NCBI RefSeq assembly: GCF_937920395.1 | Contig: NZ_CALEVF010000021.1 | Span: forward strand, 1-27,117 | Length of the DNA: 27,117 bases | Direction of reading: 5' to 3' | Source of the DNA: an uncultured Clostridium sp. | GTDB taxonomy: Bacteria > Bacillota > Clostridia > Clostridiales > Clostridiaceae | Shown: one piece after another, positions 15,870-22,923 of the stretch | How positions within the stretch are numbered: position 1 is the stretch's first letter | Layout: each line of letters begins with the position of its first letter | Translations under genes and position numbers: made by a program | Notes under the pieces: generated by a model | What the model was told of the DNA's origin: nothing | The model's input: the letters and a program-made list of their open reading frames with translations, nothing else | The model's database searches: none

Positions 15870-15965
15870 TGGAAACATAGATTGTTTTGTAAATTTTATT
15901 TTAATTTTCTATTATGTGTTTATTTTTCAACTTTTATCTGCATGTTTCTACATTCTTTAGTTTAA

Positions 15966-16808
15966 TCATAACTTTAGTGAATGTTTATAAATTTCAGATT
16001 TAGGCATATTCCTATCCTTTGCAACCACCTTCATTGCATCTTTTTTATTTATTCCTTCATCCATATATTTTTGTATATGCTCTTCTATAGTTAGTGAATC
16101 CCATTTAGCTCTTTCCTCTTTATCTATAGCTTCCTTACTCTTACCTTCAATTACTAATACATATTCTCCTCTTGGAACATTCTGCTTGTAATATTCTATT
16201 GCTTCTTCTAATGTTAGCCGTATTATCTCTTCATACAGTTTTGTAAGCTCTCTACACATTGATATCTTTCTGTTCCCAATATTCTCATACAGGAATTCTA
16301 AAGTACTTAAAAGTCTGTGAGGAGCTTCATAGAAAATTAATGTTTCACTTCTATTTATTAAATCATCAATAATAGGCTTTCTTTCTTTGTTTTCCCTAGG
16401 TAAAAAACCTCTAAAAATGAATTTTGTAGTATCCATACCAGAATATACAAGTGCAGTAGTAATCGCAGTAGCTCCAGGTAATACCACAAATTCTATGTTT
16501 TGCTCTATACACTTTGAAACTATAACACTTCCAGGATCAGATATTCCAGGTGTACCTGCATCACTAATAATAGCTATATTTTTTCCTTCCTTTACTTGCC
16601 TAATTATATCCTCACTTTTTCCTAACTCATTAAACTTATGATAACTTATAAGAATTTTTTTTATATTAAAATGATTTAAAAGTTTTAAACTTTGCCTTGT
16701 ATCTTCTGCTGCTATTATATCAACACTTTGAAGCACTTCTAGTGCTCTAAGTGTAATATCCTTTAAATTCCCTATAGGAGTTGGTACTAAATATAATTTT
16801 CCTGCCAT
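15966..16808 (-). CDS. rsmI: 16S rRNA (cytidine1402-2'-O)-methyltransferase
   Basis: Tetrapyrrole-methylase-fold enzyme that methylates the 2'-OH of C1402 in 16S rRNA using S-adenosylmethionine. The product starts MAGKLYLVPTPIGNLKDITL and shows AAEDTRQSLKLLNHF, the glycine-rich SDAGTPGISDPGS motif, VLPGATAITTALVYSG and FYEAPHRLLSTL, all RsmI hallmarks, followed by a C-terminal helical domain. An in-frame GTG at 16817 would add three residues, but ATG at 16808 has AAGGGTGA at proper distance and gives the usual N-terminus (280 residues). It lies 29 bp after trmN6 in the same direction, as in Bacillus yabB-yabC, and probably shares its transcript. No clear terminator follows. Confidence 0.96.
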   Translation of the reverse strand: MAGKLYLVPTPIGNLKDITLRALEVLQSVDIIAAEDTRQSLKLLNHFNIKKILISYHKFNELGKSEDIIRQVKEGKNIAIISDAGTPGISDPGSVIVSKCIEQNIEFVVLPGATAITTALVYSGMDTTKFIFRGFLPRENKERKPIIDDLINRSETLIFYEAPHRLLSTLEFLYENIGNRKISMCRELTKLYEEIIRLTLEEAIEYYKQNVPRGEYVLVIEGKSKEAIDKEERAKWDSLTIEEHIQKYMDEGINKKDAMKVVAKDRNMPKSEIYKHSLKL

Positions 16809-16837
16809 TCTAATCACCCTTTTCTTTAGTATTTAAA

Positions 16838-17581
16838 TTAAATCATATCTGAATTATACATATCTTTAATTTCCTGAGTATAACCGCCATCTAATGTGTG
16901 AACATACAGAGGAGTATCCCATTTTAAAAATGCCCCACCATCTCTCTGACCTTCGATAAGTACAATATTAGGCGCTTTATTGACGCTTGGGTGCACCATT
17001 CTTATACGTTTGGGCTCAATCCTATGCTTTCTCATAGTGCACAATATATCAGCTAATCTATCCGGTCTATGGACCATATATATTCGGCCGTTATTTTTCA
17101 AAAGAATTCTACATGCAATAATTACATCTTCTAACGTGCAACAAATTTCATGTCTAGCTATAGCTTCTTTATCGTTTATACTTACTAATCCAGAATTTTG
17201 AAGTTTATACGGTGGATTAACAGTAACAATATCTACCTTATCAATCCTTTTAATAAGTTCTATATCTTTTAAGTCTCCATTTATAAATCTGATTTTCTCC
17301 TCTAAATTATTATATTTTATAGACCTATTTGCCATATCAACAAACTCTTCTTGAATTTCTACGCCAGTTATATTACTTGCAGCTGTTTTACCTGCTAATA
17401 TAAAAGGTATTATTCCCGTACCAGTGCATAAATCAACAACTTTAGCATTTTTTCTTACTTTTACGAAATTGGCTAGTAGTACAGCATCCACTCCAAATCT
17501 AAAAGCGTGTTTTTTTTGAATAACGTGGATACCTTTTAGTTGAAGATCATCTAAAGTTTCATCTGTTCTTAAAAACTCCAT
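16838..17581 (-). CDS. trmN6: tRNA1(Val) (adenine37-N6)-methyltransferase family protein
   Basis: Class I SAM-dependent methyltransferase of the TrmN6/YabB group, which methylates N6 of adenine 37 in tRNA-Val in E. coli. The sequence has the N-terminal segment MEFLRTDETLDDLQLKGIHV and FRFGVDAVLLANF, the SAM-binding motif VVDLCTGTGIIPFIL, and the adenine N6-methyltransferase signature NPPYK in VTVNPPYKLQNSG. The open frame extends to 17647, but ATG at 17581 has GAAAGGAGATACATA before it, and the longer form would begin upstream of the predicted -10 box. The chosen protein has 247 residues, normal for the family. It is the first gene of a trmN6-rsmI unit. Exact tRNA substrate in this organism is inferred from family only. 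Confidence 0.9.
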   Translation of the reverse strand: MEFLRTDETLDDLQLKGIHVIQKKHAFRFGVDAVLLANFVKVRKNAKVVDLCTGTGIIPFILAGKTAASNITGVEIQEEFVDMANRSIKYNNLEEKIRFINGDLKDIELIKRIDKVDIVTVNPPYKLQNSGLVSINDKEAIARHEICCTLEDVIIACRILLKNNGRIYMVHRPDRLADILCTMRKHRIEPKRIRMVHPSVNKAPNIVLIEGQRDGGAFLKWDTPLYVHTLDGGYTQEIKDMYNSDMI

Positions 17582-17635
17582 TATGTATCTCCTTTCTATA
17601 AAATTTGCATTTATTATGTAAATCACAACAAAAGA

Positions 17636-17665
17636 AGTATACCTCAATTTTTATTGGTAAATCAA
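17636..17665 (-). promoter_or_regulatory. Promoter of trmN6-rsmI
   Basis: Minus strand: -35 TTGATT (17665-17660), 18-bp spacer, -10 TATACT (17641-17636). The start site would be near 17629, some 48 bases before the trmN6 ATG at 17581. It fits a sigma-A promoter and supports the shorter start of trmN6. Confidence 0.62.
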
Positions 17666-17719
17666 GATAATCCAAACTTTATTATTTTTTTATAATTATT
17701 AAACTACTATTAGCAACCA

Positions 17720-17747
17720 TTGTTGAATATATATGTTAGTATAGAAT
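17720..17747 (+). promoter_or_regulatory. Possible promoter of the PIN-domain gene
   Basis: Plus strand: TTGTTG (17720-17725), 16-bp spacer, TAGAAT (17742-17747). Placed in the gap divergent from trmN6, about 24 bases before the start codon at 17771. The match is moderate and the sequence is AT-rich, so it is tentative. Confidence 0.35.
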
Positions 17748-17770
17748 AATCGATTTTAATGAGGTTAAAA

Positions 17771-18427
17771 ATGCAATTAATATTATATCCATTTAAAAAT
17801 ATAGTTTTCAATAAAAACTCTGTGTTATTAGATGCATCTTTCTTACTCAGCTTAATTTATGATGACGACATCAAGCATAGCGATTGTTTATCATGTTTAA
17901 AACAACTTTCAGAAGGATCTTCTGTTTTTTACACTACTAGTATTATAACAGCTGAGGTTATGAATAAAATACTTTATAAATTATTTATTAGTGACATCCA
18001 ATGCAAAATAAATAATAGCAGTCCTTACAACTCAATGGATAATATTAGATCTATTACAAATAGTTTTAGCCGTCATGACACAAAAATATTAAAGGAAAAG
18101 AAAAAAGACAGACTTATCCATATACCATATAAAAGATATTTTGATAATATTTCTAAAAATTCTATGAAAAGAAACCTACTTAATATCTATTACAGTAAAT
18201 CTGTAGAAATAATTTCAGAATTAGAAAAAATTATAAATATAAAATATCTTAATATTTCTGAAGAATGCATTTCATTAGTGAAAAAATTTATGTGTGACAG
18301 CTTATTGTCAGTAAATGACGCTTTCCACATAGCAACTGCAGAGCACAACAATATAGATTTCTTACTAACTTTGGATGGTGATTTTATTTTTGCTGAGAGC
18401 AGTGAAATGAAAGTACTCAAAATTTAA
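17771..18427 (+). CDS. PIN-domain protein with a long central insertion
   Basis: Putative PIN-fold ribonuclease. Acidic residues fit the PIN active site: Asp21 in VLLDASFLLSLI, Glu62 in TSIITAEVMNKIL, Asp183 in LSVNDAFHIATA, and Asp202 in LLTLDGDF. Between Glu62 and Asp183 there are about 120 residues, more than a standard 130-residue PIN toxin has room for; this segment is Lys/Asn/Ser-rich. The whole protein has 218 residues. The open frame begins at 17759, but ATG at 17771 has TGAGG seven bases upstream. No antitoxin-like gene is next to it: the neighbours are trmN6 (divergent) and a LysM gene (convergent). It may be a solitary RNA-processing PIN protein rather than a toxin. The fold call rests on motif spacing read by eye. 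Confidence 0.72.
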   Translation: MQLILYPFKNIVFNKNSVLLDASFLLSLIYDDDIKHSDCLSCLKQLSEGSSVFYTTSIITAEVMNKILYKLFISDIQCKINNSSPYNSMDNIRSITNSFSRHDTKILKEKKKDRLIHIPYKRYFDNISKNSMKRNLLNIYYSKSVEIISELEKIINIKYLNISEECISLVKKFMCDSLLSVNDAFHIATAEHNNIDFLLTLDGDFIFAESSEMKVLKI

Positions 18428-18479
18428 TAAAAACTAATCTTCAGCTCAATTAGTTTAATTCTTTTGCACTATTATAAAA

Positions 18480-18519
18480 AAAGAAGTGTACCTTTGATTA
18501 TCTCAAAATACACTTCTTT
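18480..18519. terminator. Intrinsic terminator between PIN and LysM genes
   Basis: Arms aaagaagtgta (18480-18490) and tacacttcttt (18509-18519), with an 18-base loop. The A-run at 18474-18482 gives a T-run for the minus-strand LysM transcript, whose stop is at 18527; it may also stop the PIN transcript. Confidence 0.8.
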
Positions 18520-18526
18520 GTGTTTG

Positions 18527-19141
18527 TTATCTAGGAATATAAATATGTGTGCCATCTTTTATTTCGTTCTCATTTATAATTTTATTTGTTTCCTTTAGCA
18601 TTACAATAGCTTTTTTCACACTATAAGAAGGCATATTATTTTTAGCAATTGAAGTTAATGTATCTTGTTTTTTAACAGTATATTCAATAGTATTTCCTTC
18701 TGTAACAACAGCCTTTGAAACCTCTGACTTTATTTCATATGGGATTACTATTTTTTGACCCTCTACAATTTTATAAGATTCACCCATACTATTTCTAGTT
18801 TTAATAAATTCAACGATTTTGTTTTTATCCTGACTAGGCATATATGTTTTAGCAATACTAAACACTGTGTCATTCTTTTTAACAGTATAGATTCCAACAT
18901 TAGTTTTATCATTTATATAAGCAACATCCATTTTATTAGTTTCTGCTTCTGAAGTAGTTTTGTTTGTCGTTTTATCATTACTTGCTATAGAATTAGTATT
19001 ATCATTTTGAACTATAGTACCATCTCCCGACTTCACATTAGCAACGTGTTCTTGTCCTCCTGTAAATCTTACCGCAAGAAAAACCACTAAAATTAATACA
19101 GCAATGGTAGATATACTAATTATTCCTTTTTTCATTCTCAT
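18527..19141 (-). CDS. Membrane-anchored protein with two LysM domains
   Basis: A short positive N-terminus (MRMKKG) and one hydrophobic helix (about residues 7-25) form a signal anchor or uncleaved signal peptide. An Asn/Thr/Ser-rich linker (30-80) leads to two LysM peptidoglycan-binding domains, at about residues 84-136 (YTVKKNDTVFSIAKTYMP...IVEGQKIVIP) and 153-203 (YTVKKQDTLTSIAKNNMP...IKDGTHIYIP). No catalytic domain follows; the protein ends just after the second LysM. GGGG lies nine bases before the ATG. The role is probably envelope or spore-coat binding. The gene appears monocistronic, with its own terminator at 18480-18519. Confidence 0.87.
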   Translation of the reverse strand: MRMKKGIISISTIAVLILVVFLAVRFTGGQEHVANVKSGDGTIVQNDNTNSIASNDKTTNKTTSEAETNKMDVAYINDKTNVGIYTVKKNDTVFSIAKTYMPSQDKNKIVEFIKTRNSMGESYKIVEGQKIVIPYEIKSEVSKAVVTEGNTIEYTVKKQDTLTSIAKNNMPSYSVKKAIVMLKETNKIINENEIKDGTHIYIPR

Positions 19142-19302
19142 ATTTAAAACCCCTTTATTATTTATTTGTTAATCAACTATATTTATAATCATTGACATAA
19201 TTTAGATGTCTCATACATGTTGTACCGCTTATTATTATATAATTGCTAAAAATATTATTTTAAAAATTATTCATATATTAAAATGTGTTCTATTAAAAAC
19301 TT

Positions 19303-19333
19303 AAGGCTGTTAACCCTTTAGGTTAACAGCCTT
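19303..19333 (-). terminator. Intrinsic terminator of the YkuS-family gene
   Basis: Perfect 13-bp arms aaggctgttaacc (19303-19315) and its complement (19321-19333) with a 5-base loop, 22 bases after the stop at 19355. The downstream minus-strand sequence (AAGTTTTTAAT) is T-rich but not a pure run. Confidence 0.85.
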
Positions 19334-19354
19334 TATCAATTACAACTTCACATA

Positions 19355-19615
19355 TTATTTCCTATTACTTTTTTCTATTTGATCCCTAACTTCTTCCCCT
19401 GTCATACCAGTCGCATCGATAATCGGACTAGTTGTTATAGTTTCTTCAATTCCCATTATATTTTGATTTTCGCCAGTAACGACAACGACATCATACCTAT
19501 CTAAAAAATGACCTGCATTCTTTTTACTATTGTTAAATTCTTTGACAGTATAACCTTCATTACTTAAATAACTTATAATTGGCTTCAGTCCCTCTTGTAC
19601 TGCTACTTTTTTCAT
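19355..19615 (-). CDS. YkuS / UPF0180 family protein
   Basis: An 86-residue soluble protein of the YkuS family (UPF0180, PF03698), of unknown function. The family pattern is clear: MKKVAVQEGLKPIISYLSNEGYTV at the N-terminus, then YDVVVVTGENQNIMGIE and the TTSPIIDATGMTGEEVRDQIE segment near the C-terminus. Length is typical. GGAGGCG precedes the ATG. It is transcribed alone, between a possible promoter at 19652-19681 and a terminator at 19303-19333. Confidence 0.9.
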   Translation of the reverse strand: MKKVAVQEGLKPIISYLSNEGYTVKEFNNSKKNAGHFLDRYDVVVVTGENQNIMGIEETITTSPIIDATGMTGEEVRDQIEKSNRK

Positions 19616-19651
19616 ATTTTACGCCTCCATTCGAAATTGTTTTATTAAATT

Positions 19652-19681
19652 ATTATCTCCATTAAAAAAAAGCATATTCAA
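19652..19681 (-). promoter_or_regulatory. Possible promoter of the YkuS-family gene
   Basis: Minus strand: -35 TTGAAT (19681-19676), 18-bp spacer, -10 GATAAT (19657-19652), about 36 bases before the start codon. It lies just downstream of the terminator ending the ricT operon, which fits a new transcription unit. Confidence 0.45.
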
Positions 19682-19726
19682 ATGTTAATATTTATATTTT
19701 TGTTTTAATTTTAATTATTAAAAAAT

Positions 19727-19761
19727 AAAAAACGGAGAAAATTTCATTTTCTCCGTTTTTT
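19727..19761 (-). terminator. Intrinsic terminator of the csfB-ricT operon
   Basis: Arms aaaaaacggagaaaa (19727-19741) and ttttctccgtttttt (19747-19761), 15 bp, with a 5-base loop, directly at the stop of the last gene. The left A-rich flank gives a T-run on the minus strand. Confidence 0.92.
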
Positions 19762-19965
19762 TTATATAACTGCATACCCAGCTTCTTCAATTGATTCAAT
19801 TAAATTATCCAATTTTATAAAATAATCATCATATATTATTTCTATTTGTTTACTTTCGATATTTATTTGGCAAGCGATTACGCCTTGATTATTTGATATT
19901 GCTAAATTAATATTACTAATATCTTCTGAAGTATTCATGTTACATACTTTTATAACTGACTTCAT
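19762..19965 (-). CDS. Small HMA-fold protein lacking the CxxC metal-binding motif
   Basis: A 67-residue protein with the ferredoxin-like pattern of heavy-metal-associated (HMA) domains: a first strand MKSVIKVCNM, a helix with SEDISNINLAI, GVIACQINIESKQIEIIYDD matching the middle strands (usually GV...v.vnl....v.v.yd), and a final helix plus IEEAGYAVI, the usual end of HMA domains. The GMxCxxC loop is replaced by CNMNTSED, so only one Cys remains there. It is the last gene of the csfB-ricT operon, starting 13 bp after ricT with a very strong AGGAGGGGGG ribosome binding site. In Bacillus the corresponding place is held by yabA. A classical copper chaperone role is unlikely; function is unknown. 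Confidence 0.75.
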   Translation of the reverse strand: MKSVIKVCNMNTSEDISNINLAISNNQGVIACQINIESKQIEIIYDDYFIKLDNLIESIEEAGYAVI

Positions 19966-19978
19966 CTTCCCCCCCCTC

Positions 19979-20890
19979 CTAGTTATCTTTAATTAATTCC
20001 TTTATTATATACGCATCTTCTCCATTTTTAGATAATTCTAATTTAATATCTTCATCATTTGCAGCATCTTCATATCTTCCTGTAACTAATGTTAAGTCTT
20101 CAATTTTAACCTCAACGATTTCTTCATCACTACCATTAAGTTTTATCTTAATCTTGACTGATTCTTTTACAACACTATTGCCAATGACTTCTGATTTCCC
20201 ATAAGGTGTATCTACTACAGACCCTACTGTAGGTAAAGTTTTTCTTATTTTTTCATAAGTTTCCTGCTCATAATTCAAACAACACATTAATCTACCACAA
20301 ATACCTGAAATTTTTGTAGGATTTAATGATAAATTTTGCTCTTTAGCCATTTTTATTGATACTGGTGCAAATTCACCAAGAAAAGTTGAGCAACACATAG
20401 GTCTACCACATGGTCCCAGACCACCAACCATTTTTGCTTCATCCCTAACGCCTATTTGTCTAAGTTCTATTCTTGTTCTGAAAACTGCAGCTAAATCTTT
20501 TACGAGTTCACGAAAATCAACACGTCCATCTGCCGTAAAATAAAATATAACTTTGTTATTATCAAATGTATACTCTACATCTATAAGCTTCATATCAAGT
20601 TCATGTTTATGTATCTTCTCTAAGCATATTTCATATGCTTCCTTTTCTTTTCGCTTATTATCCAAGTCTTTCTCTGCATCTGCATCTGTAGCTTTTCTAA
20701 TAACACATTTGAGAGGAGATACTATATCATCTTCCATTATCTCTTTTTTCCCAATAACACATTCTCCAAATTCTATCCCTCTTACAGTTTCTACAATAAC
20801 TCTATCTTCTTTTTTAATATCTATATCGTTTGGACTAAAATAATATATCTTACCAGCTTTCTTAAATCGTACTCCTATTACTGTAACCAT
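19979..20890 (-). CDS. ricT: PSP1-domain regulatory iron-sulfur protein RicT (YaaT)
   Basis: RicT (YaaT) is part of the RicA-RicF-RicT complex in Bacillus, which carries [4Fe-4S] clusters and affects RNase Y-dependent mRNA maturation, sporulation and competence. The 303 residues contain the PSP1 C-terminal domain with two Cys-rich motifs: GPCGRPMCCSTF (Cys161, 166, 167) and GICGRLMCCLNYE (Cys198, 203, 204), the expected cluster ligands. All six are present. The N-terminal part (VTVIGVRFKKAGKIYYFSP) and length fit the family. It lies between holB (27 bp upstream) and the HMA-fold gene. The partners RicA (YmcA) and RicF (YlbF) are not in the window. Confidence 0.95.
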   Translation of the reverse strand: MVTVIGVRFKKAGKIYYFSPNDIDIKKEDRVIVETVRGIEFGECVIGKKEIMEDDIVSPLKCVIRKATDADAEKDLDNKRKEKEAYEICLEKIHKHELDMKLIDVEYTFDNNKVIFYFTADGRVDFRELVKDLAAVFRTRIELRQIGVRDEAKMVGGLGPCGRPMCCSTFLGEFAPVSIKMAKEQNLSLNPTKISGICGRLMCCLNYEQETYEKIRKTLPTVGSVVDTPYGKSEVIGNSVVKESVKIKIKLNGSDEEIVEVKIEDLTLVTGRYEDAANDEDIKLELSKNGEDAYIIKELIKDN

Positions 20891-20917
20891 GTTAAATCAT
20901 CTCCTTGCGAAATGTCG

Positions 20918-21862
20918 TTAAACCTCCTGCATTTTAAGTAACATTACTTCAAACGCTAACGACGGGTTAACATTTCTATCTAAGTTTTCTCGAGTATCAT
21001 TTATTATATTTATAATACCATTTAATTTGTTAAATGAAAATATGTTAGATAACTCTTTTATATTTAATAATTTATCTATATTAATAATTAAATTTTCTTC
21101 TTCAACTTCCTTATATATTATAGTATCCCTAATATACGAAAGAAATGCAGTTAATATTTCTTCAAAGTTGTCTTTTTGATTAGATAATTTCTTTTCATAT
21201 TTAATTAATTCCTCAGTTCTAACACTATTTAACTTAAGCAATATTTCCAAGGTAATATCTCTAATATCCTTAAAATTATTATCATTAATAAATTTTTCAG
21301 CCTTTCCTGGTATTCCATCACTAAAAGCTAAAATCACTTTTATTTGATCTATTTGTAAATCGGAATAATTTTTACTTAAAAACTCTTTCATTTCATCCCT
21401 ATTCAAATTCTTCAGCTTATGTATTTGGCATCTTGATTTTATTGTATCCAATATAACTTCAAGGTTTTCACACAATAAGATTATAGTCACATTTTTAGGT
21501 GGCTCCTCAATTGTTTTTAAAAAAGCATTTTGCGCTTGCACTGTCATTTTGTGAGCGTGGTATATAATAATAACTTTCTTATCTCCTTCAAAAGGTTTTT
21601 TATTAATCTCTTCAATCAAGGTTCTTATAGAACTAACGCCTATTGTACTTTTATTTTTATCAATTTGCCATTCAACTAAATCAACATACTGCCTATCTTC
21701 ATTTTTACCTAAAATCATAAGCCCTATGTTTTTAGCGAGTATACTTTTCCCTATTCCATCTTCTCCAACTAAAATATGAGCATGCGATAATTTATCTAAT
21801 TGTATGGCTTTCGTTATTTGATTTTTTATATTATTATGTCCTATTATATCCTCAAAACTCAT
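20918..21862 (-). CDS. holB: DNA polymerase III subunit delta'
   Basis: Clamp-loader subunit of the replicative DNA polymerase. The 314 residues start MSFEDIIGHNNIKNQITKAI and have a Walker A motif (GEDGIGKS, residues 33-40), VIIIYHAHKMTVQAQNAFLKTIEEPP, the sensor-1-like region and the SRC motif (IKSRCQIHKL) used for intersubunit contacts. The zinc-finger cysteines seen in E. coli delta' between the Walker motifs are missing. The gene is part of the operon tmk-darA-holB-ricT, the usual order. A strong inverted repeat lies in the 57-bp gap before it, and GGAGGCC precedes the start ATG. Confidence 0.95.
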   Translation of the reverse strand: MSFEDIIGHNNIKNQITKAIQLDKLSHAHILVGEDGIGKSILAKNIGLMILGKNEDRQYVDLVEWQIDKNKSTIGVSSIRTLIEEINKKPFEGDKKVIIIYHAHKMTVQAQNAFLKTIEEPPKNVTIILLCENLEVILDTIKSRCQIHKLKNLNRDEMKEFLSKNYSDLQIDQIKVILAFSDGIPGKAEKFINDNNFKDIRDITLEILLKLNSVRTEELIKYEKKLSNQKDNFEEILTAFLSYIRDTIIYKEVEEENLIINIDKLLNIKELSNIFSFNKLNGIINIINDTRENLDRNVNPSLAFEVMLLKMQEV

Positions 21863-21880
21863 TTTAGGCCTCCATGCACA

Positions 21881-21912
21881 GAAGCAAGTATAACTTTATA
21901 TATACTTGCTTC
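21881..21912. repeat. 12-bp inverted repeat between darA and holB
   Basis: Perfect arms gaagcaagtata (21881-21892) and tatacttgcttc (21901-21912) with an 8-base loop, in the 57-bp darA-holB gap. No T-run follows on the minus strand, so it is not a standard terminator. It sits a few bases before the holB ribosome binding site, where a hairpin could stabilise the downstream mRNA, slow translation start or mark a processing site. Confidence 0.75.
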
Positions 21913-21919
21913 CAATTAA

Positions 21920-22249
21920 TTATACCTTTATATACTTATCTACATCAACTACGAATACATTTGCTCCACCTACATCTACTTCAATAGGAAATGGCATATA
22001 TACCCCTGTAGAGCCAGCCACAGGTGATGGTGATGATATTATTTGCTTTCTCTCCTTACATACTTCCTCGATAATAGTTAAAACTTCATCCACCTTTTCT
22101 TTTTCAACACCAATTAATAATGTAGTATTTCCTGATTTTAAAAATCCTCCAGTAGTCGCGAGTTTTGTAACCCTAAAACCCTTATCAGTTATTGTTTCGA
22201 TTAAATCATTTGAATCATCATCTTGTACAATTGCAATAACTAATTTCAT
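21920..22249 (-). CDS. darA: Cyclic-di-AMP receptor DarA (PII-like, YaaQ)
   Basis: PII-like signal protein of the DarA/PstA family (PF06153), which binds cyclic di-AMP as a trimer. The 109 residues begin MKLVIAIVQDDDSNDLIETI, followed by FRVTKLATTGGFLKSGNTTL, where the Thr/Gly/Phe residues form much of the nucleotide pocket, then GVEKEKVDEVLTII, and end with the conserved VGGANVFVVDVDKY. Length is typical. It lies 15 bp after tmk and before holB, its normal neighbourhood in Firmicutes. Known partners of the protein are not established from this sequence. Confidence 0.95.
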   Translation of the reverse strand: MKLVIAIVQDDDSNDLIETITDKGFRVTKLATTGGFLKSGNTTLLIGVEKEKVDEVLTIIEEVCKERKQIISSPSPVAGSTGVYMPFPIEVDVGGANVFVVDVDKYIKV

Positions 22250-22264
22250 ATAATCACACCCCTT

Positions 22265-22885
22265 CTATAATTTTATTATTTTAATTTTATTTATTATATC
22301 TTTGTGTATTTGTTCTACACTTTTATTACCATCTACTACTTCTATTTTATCATATTTTTTACAAATATCCATGTAACCTTCAAAAACTTTTTTATGAAAT
22401 TCATCTCCACTATTTTCTAAGCGATCTAATTTCCCTTGCTTTTTCTTTCTATTTAACCCTTCCTCATATGGAATTGTAATCATAAGTGTTATATCCGGCT
22501 TAAGCCCATCTAATGCTACCTCATTAATACTCTTTATTCTCTCCATACCAAGCCCCCGACCAATTCCTTGATAAACCATAGAAGAATAAACAAAACGATC
22601 ACATACGACTATCATGCCTTGCATTAATGCTGGCTTTATAACCTCACTTACTAATTGTGCCCTTGAAGCCGCATATAATAACGCTTCACACATATAGCTC
22701 ATATTAGAATTATCATTATCCAAAATTATTTCTCTTATTTTTTCACTAATTTCTGTCCCACCAGGTTCCCTGACTTTTACTACTTCATATCCAGATTGTT
22801 GTAAATATTTTTCTAATAGCTCTATCTGTGTAGTTTTCCCTGAACCATCTGGGCCTTCTAATACTATCATACGCCCTCTTTTCAT
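22265..22885 (-). CDS. tmk: Thymidylate kinase
   Basis: Phosphorylates dTMP to dTDP using ATP, the key step toward dTTP. The product (206 residues) begins MKRGRMIVLEGPDGSGKTTQ, containing the P-loop GPDGSGKT (residues 11-18), followed by VREPGGTEISEKIREI, the DR(F/Y/H) motif in VVCDRFVYSSMVYQG, and a LID region rich in Arg/Lys (NRKKKQGKLDRLE). The open frame extends 11 codons further to 22918, but ATG at 22885 has GGAGGAGA at correct spacing and gives the usual length. It lies 38 bp after the OKR-decarboxylase-like gene and 15 bp before darA. Confidence 0.96.
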   Translation of the reverse strand: MKRGRMIVLEGPDGSGKTTQIELLEKYLQQSGYEVVKVREPGGTEISEKIREIILDNDNSNMSYMCEALLYAASRAQLVSEVIKPALMQGMIVVCDRFVYSSMVYQGIGRGLGMERIKSINEVALDGLKPDITLMITIPYEEGLNRKKKQGKLDRLENSGDEFHKKVFEGYMDICKKYDKIEVVDGNKSVEQIHKDIINKIKIIKL

Positions 22886-22923
22886 TCGATCTCCTCCATC
22901 AATATGTATAATGACCATAGCCT

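Noticed and set aside
17771..18427. Toxin-antitoxin system based on the PIN protein
   Set aside because: No small antitoxin-like gene precedes or overlaps it; both neighbours are unrelated genes on the opposite strand.
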